A stretch of 5,294 bases of DNA. Origin: an uncultured Lachnospiraceae bacterium (lineage in GTDB: Bacteria; Bacillota; Clostridia; Lachnospirales; Lachnospiraceae). Position numbers and translations under genes: made by a program. Under the pieces are notes generated by a model that worked only from the letters and a program-made list of their open reading frames with translations, was not told where the DNA came from and did no database searches. This document shows positions 1 through 4,769 of the stretch, in pieces (the first letter of the stretch is position 1; each line of letters starts with the position of its first letter). Location: positions 1 through 5,294 of the forward strand of contig OMRF01000350.1 of assembly GCA_900313435.1 (NCBI GenBank), read 5' to 3'.

Positions 1-245
1 ATCATGAAGCAGACATAGGGAAAGAAGCAGCCGCCTATATAGGCCATGTCATTTGCGAGTATGGCAAAGCCGCGGTCTATGGCTATGGGAAGTCCGAGAT
101 AACCTAAGTTTGCTATGGCGATCAGGGCGTAGACTGTGACATGGTAGCCGTTGCTCCGCCTTTTTCGATAAAGAAAAAAACCGAAATTAATGAAGGCGAA
201 GACAGTACAGAGCATATAATAAATGACTGTTGAGTAATAAACCAT
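1..245 (-). CDS. Polytopic membrane protein, N-terminus only (probable 7TM sensor domain of a signalling protein)
   Basis: Only the first 81 codons are in the window; the gene runs off the left edge. The start at 243-245 is supported by AGGAG (254-258) eight bases upstream. The visible part is strongly hydrophobic: TM1 at about residues 3-26 is followed by the basic loop RKRRSNGYH, TM2 lies at about 36-57, and TM3 begins near 66. The stretch ANLGYLGLPIAIDRGFAILA followed by AYIGGCFFPYVCF resembles the N-terminal 7TM region found in Firmicute histidine kinases and GGDEF proteins, where a conserved 'AYIGG-F-P' turn precedes the third helix. That comparison is from memory. If right, a cytoplasmic output domain (GGDEF, EAL or histidine kinase) should follow outside the window. 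The gene is divergent from the symporter at 395, with 149 bp between the start codons. That a membrane protein gene starts here is well supported; the sensor assignment is moderate and the output domain unknown. Confidence 0.75.
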   Translation of the reverse strand, partial: MVYYSTVIYYMLCTVFAFINFGFFLYRKRRSNGYHVTVYALIAIANLGYLGLPIAIDRGFAILANDMAYIGGCFFPYVCFM

Positions 246-277
246 TTGGCGATCTCCTAAAAACAAACAACTATAGG

Positions 278-299
278 ATTATATCATATACATATTATA
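278..299 (-). promoter_or_regulatory. Candidate -10 elements for the leftward membrane-sensor gene
   Basis: Two exact TATAAT hexamers read on the minus strand, at 278-283 and 294-299, in the AT-rich stretch upstream of the leftward gene. Neither has a convincing -35 at 17 bp: the corresponding hexamers are TTTTCT and ATGGTT. Chance occurrence in AT-rich DNA is possible, so this is a weak call. Confidence 0.3.
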
Positions 300-311
300 G
301 AGAAAAGTCGC

Positions 312-340
312 TTGCGAACCATAAAGTAAAAGACTATAAT
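312..340 (+). promoter_or_regulatory. Sigma-A-type promoter of the symporter gene
   Basis: TTGCGA (312-317, four of six matches to TTGACA) and a perfect TATAAT (335-340) are separated by exactly 17 bp. This predicts a transcript start near 347 and a leader of about 48 nt before the symporter start codon. The -35 lies in a short inverted repeat, TCGC-TT-GCGA (308-317). The spacing and the perfect -10 make this the best promoter in the divergent region. Confidence 0.65.
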
Positions 341-354
341 ACCTCATTGTTTGC

Positions 355-366
355 CGCTTTAAAGCG
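355..366. promoter_or_regulatory. 12-bp perfect palindrome in the symporter leader (possible operator)
   Basis: CGCTTTAAAGCG is a perfect dyad with no spacer. It begins about 8 bp downstream of the predicted transcript start and 14 bp before the GGGAGG ribosome binding site (380-385). A dyad here could be a repressor operator that blocks transcription. No regulator gene is adjacent, so the assignment rests on symmetry and position only. Confidence 0.3.
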
Positions 367-394
367 ATAAAGTGAAATTGGGAGGATCAAAAAA

Positions 395-1945
395 ATGGCA
401 ATCAAGATCGTATTATTGATCATCTTCTTTTTCGTGATGATAATGATAGGCGTCGCGACGAGGAAGAAGGCAAATTCCGTTGAGGGCTTCGTGCTGGGAG
501 GCCGTTCTGCAGGTCCCTGGCTTACGGCTTTCGGCTACGGAACATCTTATTTTTCGGCGGTGGTCTTCGTCGGCTACGCCGGACAGTTCGGCTACAAGTA
601 CGGAGTCTCCGCGACCTGGGCGGGTATCGGAAATGCCGTTATAGGCTCGCTTTTGGCATGGCTCATTCTCGGCCGCCGCACAAGGGTAATGACGAAGCAC
701 CTTGATTCACAGACCATGCCGGACTTCTTCGGAAAGCGCTTTGACTCAACTTCGCTGAAGATCGCGGCCGCCCTGATCTCATTTATATTCCTTATTCCTT
801 ATACAGCCAGTGTTTACAACGGCCTTTCCCGCCTCTTCAAGATGGCTTTTGACATCCCTTATGAGGTCTGCGTCATAGTGATGGCGGCGCTGACCTGTAT
901 CTACGTGATCCTGGGCGGCTATATGGCAACGGTTGTGAACGATTTTGTCCAGGGAATAATAATGCTCTTTGGTATCACTGCGGTGATAGTTGCCGTGATC
1001 AAGTCAAACGGCGGCTTTATGGAATCACTGACTACGCTTTCGCAGTATCCGTCAGACCTTGCGGTTTCCGAGGGAATGCAGGGAGCCTTTACCTCCTTCT
1101 TCGGGCCGGATCCTCTAAACCTGCTCGGCGTCGTGGTCCTTACATCCCTAGGTACCTGGGGGCTTCCGCAGATGGTCGGAAAATTCTACGCCATCAAGGA
1201 CGAGCGCTCTATCAAGGCGGGAACCATTATCTCTACGATATTTGCCATAGTTGTGGCGGGAGGCTGCTATTTCCTCGGCGGCTTCGGAAGGCTGTATTCC
1301 GAGAATCCCGCGATATACTCAGAGAGCGGCTCTGTGGCTTATGACGCCATAGTACCTACCATGCTATCGGGACTCCCCGATATCCTGATAGGTATAGTGG
1401 TTGTGCTCGTGCTCTCGGCGTCCATGTCCACATTATCTTCACTGGTGCTCACCTCCTCGTCTTCGGTGACCCTCGATCTTGTGGCTCATGTCCGTCCGAA
1501 CATGACAGAAAAGTCAAAGGTTCGCATGATGAGGCTGTTTCTGGTATTCTTCATCGTGATCTCCGTGGTGCTGGCACTGAATCCGCCCACCTTTATCGCG
1601 CAGTTAATGGGCTATTCCTGGGGCGCTCTCGCAGGCTCCTTCTTAGCCCCTTTCCTCTACGGGCTTTACTGGAAGAGGACCACAAAGGCCGCTGTCTGGG
1701 CCTGCTTCATCGCCGGTGTTACGATCACGGTGACAAATATGATCTTCCACTATATCGCGTCTCCGATCAACGCTGGTGCGCTCACGATGCTTGTAGGGCT
1801 TGTGATAGTTCCCGTGGTGTCCCTCCTTACGCCGAAGCCTGATAAGGAAAAGATCGACAAGATCTTCTCCGGTTACAAGGAAAAGGTCACGATCGAAAAG
1901 CAGTACTCCCTTGAGGAGGATGAAAAGCAGGCTTCAGGAAGCTGA
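395..1945 (+). CDS. Sodium:solute symporter family (SSS/SLC5) transporter
   Basis: A cytoplasmic-membrane secondary transporter expected to couple inward Na+ flow to uptake of a small solute. The 516 residues fit the family, which is usually 480-550 with about 13 TM helices in a LeuT-type fold. Visible marks: an N-terminal TM helix (4-21) followed by ATRKKANSVEGFVLGGRS, the usual family opening; the discontinuous TM2 region TSYFSAVVFVGYAGQFG (50-66); DFVQGIIM (183-190); and ASMSTLSSLVLTSSSSV (342-358). In the last, S345 and T346 align with the Na+-ligand pair S340/T341 of E. coli PutP. YSWGALAGSFLAPFLYGLYW (407-426) is another typical family segment. The C-terminal tail from about 482 is charged and cytoplasmic. 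GGGAGG (380-385) lies 9 bases before the ATG. The gene is monocistronic, with a promoter at 312-340 and a terminator at 1956-1991. The substrate (proline, pantothenate, sugar, carboxylate or other) cannot be told from the sequence. Family assignment is firm. Confidence 0.93.
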   Translation: MAIKIVLLIIFFFVMIMIGVATRKKANSVEGFVLGGRSAGPWLTAFGYGTSYFSAVVFVGYAGQFGYKYGVSATWAGIGNAVIGSLLAWLILGRRTRVMTKHLDSQTMPDFFGKRFDSTSLKIAAALISFIFLIPYTASVYNGLSRLFKMAFDIPYEVCVIVMAALTCIYVILGGYMATVVNDFVQGIIMLFGITAVIVAVIKSNGGFMESLTTLSQYPSDLAVSEGMQGAFTSFFGPDPLNLLGVVVLTSLGTWGLPQMVGKFYAIKDERSIKAGTIISTIFAIVVAGGCYFLGGFGRLYSENPAIYSESGSVAYDAIVPTMLSGLPDILIGIVVVLVLSASMSTLSSLVLTSSSSVTLDLVAHVRPNMTEKSKVRMMRLFLVFFIVISVVLALNPPTFIAQLMGYSWGALAGSFLAPFLYGLYWKRTTKAAVWACFIAGVTITVTNMIFHYIASPINAGALTMLVGLVIVPVVSLLTPKPDKEKIDKIFSGYKEKVTIEKQYSLEEDEKQASGS

Positions 1946-1955
1946 TATCGGTATA

Positions 1956-1991
1956 AAAGACGGAGAGGAATTGATTTTCCTCTCCGTCTTT
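1956..1991 (+). terminator. Intrinsic terminator of the symporter gene
   Basis: A perfect 15-bp inverted repeat (AAAGACGGAGAGGAA at 1956-1970, complement at 1977-1991) encloses the 6-nt loop TTGATT. The right arm ends in CTTT and continues into GTTATTATT, giving a U-rich tail. It starts 10 bp after the symporter stop codon. The outer A/T pairs make it roughly symmetric, but the minus strand has no gene needing it. The loop overlaps the proposed rnpB -35 box. Confidence 0.9.
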
Positions 1992-1999
1992 GTTATTAT
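1971..1999 (+). promoter_or_regulatory. Probable rnpB promoter, overlapping the upstream terminator
   Basis: TTGATT (1971-1976, four of six matches to TTGACA) and TATTAT (1994-1999, five of six matches to TATAAT) are spaced by exactly 17 bp. The -10 ends 10 bp before the predicted RNA 5' end at 2010, so transcription would start at or just before the mature end. The -35 is exactly the loop of the terminator hairpin, and the right terminator arm is the promoter spacer. Spacing and position support it; there is no experimental evidence here. Confidence 0.6.
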
Positions 2000-2009
2000 T
2001 CTGTTTCGC

Positions 2010-2352
2010 GAAAGAGCGGTGCGCGGGCGCTGCCCGGAGCGATCCGGGGAGAGGAAAGTCCGGGCTTCAAAGAGCAGGATGCCGGCTAACGGCCGGCGGG
2101 GGTGACCCTAGGGAAAGTGCAACAGAAAATATCACGCCGATGGATCTTTGATCACAGGTAAGTTTGAAATGGCAGGGTAAGAGCCTACCGCGTTTGGGGT
2201 AACTCAAACGGCAGTGTAAACCCCATCCGAAGCAAGACCAAAACGAAGTGTTGACGCTGCTCGCCGAGCTTCAGGTAGGTTGCTTGAGGCTGCTTAGGCA
2301 GTCCTAGATAGATGTCCGCGCGCGACAGAACCCGGCTTACAGCCGCTCTTTC
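2010..2352 (+). ncRNA. rnpB: RNase P RNA (class A)
   Basis: The catalytic RNA of ribonuclease P, which with the RnpA protein removes 5' leaders from pre-tRNAs. Conserved pieces appear in order. P1 forms from GAAAGAGCGG (2010-2019) and CCGCTCTTTC (2343-2352). A short P3 hairpin is at 2024-2036. The universal GAGGAAAGTCCGGGCT starts at 2051. P8 is at 2081-2097, P9 at 2100-2108, and GCAACAGAAAAT starts at 2119. CACGCCGATGG follows, then TAAACCCCATCCGAAGCAAG from 2217, GGTAGGTTGCTTGAGG before 2290, CCTAGATAGATG near 2303, and GACAGAACCCGGCTTACAG from 2324. Helix P4 forms from 2056-2064 and 2331-2338 and keeps the conserved bulged U (2059). At about 343 nt it is somewhat shorter than the E. coli RNA (377 nt). 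The domain order matches class A rather than the Bacillus class B form. The ends are set from P1 and may be off by a few bases. Confidence 0.96.
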
Positions 2353-2372
2353 TTTATTTTCAGGAAAAGGAT

Positions 2373-2777
2373 ATGCGAAACTTTTTTTCAAGGATATTCT
2401 ACGGAAAAAACGGGATCGACGGTCTTGGCATATTTACGTGGATAGCGACGATAGCCCTTGCGATAGCCGTCGTTTTCTCCCACAATGTGGTCGTATATAT
2501 AGTATTTGCGGCTCTCTTCGCGCTGTCTGTCTTTCGGCTGCTCTCAAAAAATATCGCGGCAAGACAGAAGGAAAACCGTTTCTTCATGAATATTATCAAT
2601 AAATTCCGCATTCCTTCAAAAGGGCAGAAGGATGTGAACGCGACTTTTAAGGATGTCACCGAATACAAGCTTTTTACCTGCCCGAACTGCGGACAAAAGG
2701 TCCGGATCCCGAAAGGGCATGGCGCTGTGGAGATCATATGCCCGAAGTGCAAAAACACCTTTTCGGGAAGGTCTTAA
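2373..2777 (+). CDS. Small membrane protein with C-terminal zinc ribbon
   Basis: Function unknown. The 134-residue protein has a short basic N-terminus (MRNFFSRIFYGKNG), two TM helices at about 20-36 and 39-58, then a basic cytoplasmic segment (KNIAARQKENR and on). It ends in a compact ribbon: C103-P-N-C106, a 16-residue gap containing IPKGHG, then C123-P-K-C126. The CPNCGQKVRIPKGHG...CPKC pattern is typical of small rubredoxin-like or MJ0042-like zinc ribbons that bind Zn2+ structurally. Both helices leave the ribbon in the cytoplasm if the positive-inside rule holds. The ATG at 2373 is preceded by AGGA (2362-2365) 7 bases upstream. The gene begins only 20 bp after rnpB without a promoter of its own that I can see, and sits 6 bp before the DUF5685-like gene. 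It was chosen over the overlapping frame at 2312, which runs through rnpB. The coding call is good; the role is open. Confidence 0.85.
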   Translation: MRNFFSRIFYGKNGIDGLGIFTWIATIALAIAVVFSHNVVVYIVFAALFALSVFRLLSKNIAARQKENRFFMNIINKFRIPSKGQKDVNATFKDVTEYKLFTCPNCGQKVRIPKGHGAVEIICPKCKNTFSGRS

Positions 2778-2783
2778 AGAGAA

Positions 2784-3629
2784 ATGTTTGGCTTTGTAAA
2801 CGCAAATCCAAAAAGCCTCTCAGATGAAGAGAAGGCCACATATCAGGCGTTTTACTGCGGGCTTTGCAGGGAACTCAAAAAGCGCGGCGGGAAAAAATGC
2901 GAGATACTGTTGAATTATGACACGGTCTTTCTCGCACTCCTTCTCTCAGGACTCTATGAGCCGCCGGAACAAAGCTTTGAGTTTAATTGCATGATCCATC
3001 CCATCAAAAAGAGGGAAGCCTTTGAAAATGAATACATCTCCTATGCCGCGGACATAGACATCATCCTTTCTTATGAGAGCATCAAAGACAGGATCCACGA
3101 TGGGGCGGGAGCTGCCATGAAGCGGCTTTTGAACTCGCTTTCCGGTATATACGAAGAGGCAGCGGGAAGGTACGAACCGAAGGCAAAGGCCGCCGCGGAG
3201 TGCGTTGAAAAGACGACCCGTTCCGAAGATGAGGATGAAAAAGATGTAGATCTTCTTTCCTCCTATACCGGCGAGATGCTTGGCGAATGCTTCGTAATGA
3301 AAAAGGATGAGTTCTCGGAAAAACTGTTTTCCCTGGGCTTCTATCTCGGGAAATATATCTATCTCCTGGACGCCTATTATGATTATCTCGGTGACAGGTC
3401 AAGGAAGAGGTATAATCCGCTGCTTCAAATGGGCTTTTCGAACTTGTCTGACATGACAGACTATGTTGAGCCAATACTTGATTCATATATCAGGGAGGCG
3501 GCAAAGGCTTTTGAACATCTTCCCGTGCTAAAGTTTTCCGGGATCATCAGGAACATACTCTACAGCGGTGTCTGGAGCCGTTTCAATATTGCAAAGAAAA
3601 GGTATCTTTCGAAGGAAAAGAAAAAATAA
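2784..3629 (+). CDS. DUF5685-like protein of unknown function
   Basis: A 281-residue, mainly helical, soluble protein with no signal peptide or clear TM helix. From memory it matches the Clostridial DUF5685 family: it opens MFGFVNANPKSLSDEEKATY, then has YCGLC (C25, C28), LNYDTVFLALLLSGLYEP (43-60) and FNCMIHPIKK (67-76, C69). Further on are ADIDIILSYESIKDRIHDG (89-107), a charged linker (146-156, rich in D/E) and YLLDAYYDYLGDRSRKRYNP (193-212). Two DxxxD motifs stand out, D102-D106 and D200-D204, the second within a pattern similar to squalene/phytoene synthases. The CxxC plus C69 could bind a metal. The start lies 6 bp after the zinc-ribbon stop, with GGGAAGG (2765-2771) inside the previous gene as the only SD-like element. 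The stop overlaps the J-protein start by one base (TAATG). Translational coupling on both sides is likely. The gene is certain, the family name likely, the function unknown. Confidence 0.85.
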   Translation: MFGFVNANPKSLSDEEKATYQAFYCGLCRELKKRGGKKCEILLNYDTVFLALLLSGLYEPPEQSFEFNCMIHPIKKREAFENEYISYAADIDIILSYESIKDRIHDGAGAAMKRLLNSLSGIYEEAAGRYEPKAKAAAECVEKTTRSEDEDEKDVDLLSSYTGEMLGECFVMKKDEFSEKLFSLGFYLGKYIYLLDAYYDYLGDRSRKRYNPLLQMGFSNLSDMTDYVEPILDSYIREAAKAFEHLPVLKFSGIIRNILYSGVWSRFNIAKKRYLSKEKKK

Positions 3630-4315
3630 TGGATCCTTACAAGATACTCGGAGTGTCAAGAAGTGCCTCCGATGATGAGATAAAAAAAGCATACAGAAAT
3701 CTTTCGAGACGTTATCATCCCGATGCGAACCTGAACAATCCGAACAAGGATGCTATCGAGGAAAAGTTCAAGCAGATCAATATCGCTTACGATCAGATAA
3801 TGAACGAAAGAAAGGGAGGAGCGGGCTATTATAATTCCGGCCGCGGTCCCGGTTCGTCTTATGGTTATCGTCAGGCGGGCTTTTCTGATGATTCGGCATT
3901 CGGAGGCTTTTCCGATGCTTTCAGAAGAAATAATGAAAGCCAGCAGGCGGGCATCTCACCCGAGATACAGGCGGCTGTGAACTATATCAGGAACGGCAGG
4001 TATCAGGAGGCTATGCATGCCCTTCTTGAGGTTCCAGAGAATGAGAGGAACGGAACCTGGTTTTATCTTGCTTCGGCAGCGTCTCAGGGTATGGGGAATA
4101 TGGCAAATGCCCAGAGCTTTATCAGTCGTGCCATACAGCTTGAACCCAACAATCCGACATTCAGGGAGTTTTCCGAAAGGCTCAATAATATCAACACGGG
4201 CGGTTGGTATGAGACAGGGCGCGCAGCATACGGGAATCCTTACGGAAGCAGTAATTCCAGCTGGTGCGCGGATCTTATCTGTATGAACATCATGTGCTTC
4301 TGCTGCAGGTGCTAG
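3629..4315 (+). CDS. J-domain (DnaJ-like) co-chaperone with TPR-like region and Cys-rich tail
   Basis: The N-terminal 62 residues are a complete J-domain. MDPYKILGVSRSASDDEIKK is helix I and the start of II, followed by AYRNLSRRY and the essential H30-P31-D32, then helix III (KFKQINIAYDQIMNERK). J-domains stimulate the ATPase of a DnaK/Hsp70 partner. A Gly/Ser/Tyr-rich linker (63-108) resembles the G/F region of DnaJ. Residues 111-185 form paired helices (AAVNYIRNGRYQEAMHALLE, then WFYLASAASQGMGNMANAQS and AIQLEPNNP), consistent with about two TPR-like repeats for peptide or partner binding. The tail has six cysteines in the last 16 residues (C213, C218, C223, C225, C226, C228). There is no DnaJ CR-type zinc domain or C-terminal substrate domain, so this is a specialised class C J-protein rather than DnaJ itself. 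The start overlaps the preceding stop by one base; AAGGA (3612-3616) is 12 bases upstream. The client is unknown. Confidence 0.92.
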   Translation: MDPYKILGVSRSASDDEIKKAYRNLSRRYHPDANLNNPNKDAIEEKFKQINIAYDQIMNERKGGAGYYNSGRGPGSSYGYRQAGFSDDSAFGGFSDAFRRNNESQQAGISPEIQAAVNYIRNGRYQEAMHALLEVPENERNGTWFYLASAASQGMGNMANAQSFISRAIQLEPNNPTFREFSERLNNINTGGWYETGRAAYGNPYGSSNSSWCADLICMNIMCFCCRC

Positions 4316-4322
4316 GCGATTA

Positions 4323-4751
4323 TTACTGCACGTAGGCTGTTTCGCAATATTTGCACCGGTAGGTCTCGGTAGCAGGATCCGAAAGAAAGAAGACCTGATC
4401 CAGTTCCTGCTCTATTGAAGTGATACAGCGCGGGTTTTTGCATTTTATGACGTTTTTGATCTCCTTCGGGAGAGAGAGCGTGCGCTTTTCTATTATTTTG
4501 TCGTCTTTTATTATGTTTACGGTGATGTTGTGATCTATGTATCCCAGTATATCAAGGTCTATGGCATCAACCGGACACTCTACCTTGATGATGTCCTTTT
4601 TTCCCATCTTGCTTGAGACCGCGTTCATGATGATGGCGACGGTTCCGCGGTTCAGCTTGTCCAGTTTCAGATCGTGATATATGCGAAGGCTCATTCCTGC
4701 CTTGATGTGGTCGAGCACGTAGCCTTCCTGTATCCCGCTTATGTTCAGCAT
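4323..4751 (-). CDS. pyrI: Aspartate carbamoyltransferase regulatory chain
   Basis: The regulatory subunit of aspartate transcarbamoylase. It binds nucleotides (CTP and UTP inhibit, ATP activates in E. coli) and joins catalytic trimers through a zinc domain. At 142 residues it is slightly shorter than E. coli PyrI (153). The nucleotide domain shows GYVLDHIKAG (10-19; D14-H15 correspond to E. coli D19-H20), KMGKKDIIKVE (48-58; K56 aligns with K60) and KRTLSLPKEIKNV (K89 aligns with K94), so the effector-site lysines are kept. The zinc domain has C104-KNPR-C109 and C133-KY-C136, the CX4C...CX2C pattern of the family. GGGAGGT (4758-4764, minus strand) lies 6 bases before the ATG. The gene follows pyrB with 18 bp between stop and start, as in a pyrBI pair. 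It converges on the J-protein gene with 7 bp between stop codons. Confident. Confidence 0.96.
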   Translation of the reverse strand: MLNISGIQEGYVLDHIKAGMSLRIYHDLKLDKLNRGTVAIIMNAVSSKMGKKDIIKVECPVDAIDLDILGYIDHNITVNIIKDDKIIEKRTLSLPKEIKNVIKCKNPRCITSIEQELDQVFFLSDPATETYRCKYCETAYVQ

Positions 4752-4769
4752 TATCCTACCTCCCTTACA

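Noticed and set aside
347..394. Riboswitch or T-box in the symporter leader
   Set aside because: The leader is only about 48 nt and shows a single short dyad; too short for known aptamers and no T-box or specifier motif.
413..700. Minus-strand open frame of 95 codons inside the symporter
   Set aside because: Antisense shadow of a confidently assigned gene, with no family resemblance.
1911..2105. Open frame of 64 codons on the plus strand
   Set aside because: It overlaps the symporter end, runs through the terminator and into rnpB; the basic, low-complexity product reflects structured RNA rather than protein.
2185..2391. Minus-strand open frame of 68 codons
   Set aside because: It lies antisense to the most conserved half of RNase P RNA; no RBS or recognisable protein.
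2312..2602. Plus-strand open frame starting inside rnpB
   Set aside because: It begins in conserved rnpB sequence and overlaps the zinc-ribbon gene in another frame; the zinc-ribbon frame has clear TM helices and a CxxC...CxxC ribbon.
2399..2758. Minus-strand open frame of 119 codons
   Set aside because: Antisense to the zinc-ribbon gene; its cysteines and hydrophobic stretches mirror the real gene's codons.
3082..3486. Minus-strand open frame of 134 codons
   Set aside because: Antisense to the DUF5685-like gene; Arg/Ser/His-rich composition typical of shadow frames and no RBS.
4017..4286. Plus-strand open frame of 89 codons
   Set aside because: Frame-shifted shadow within the J-protein gene.
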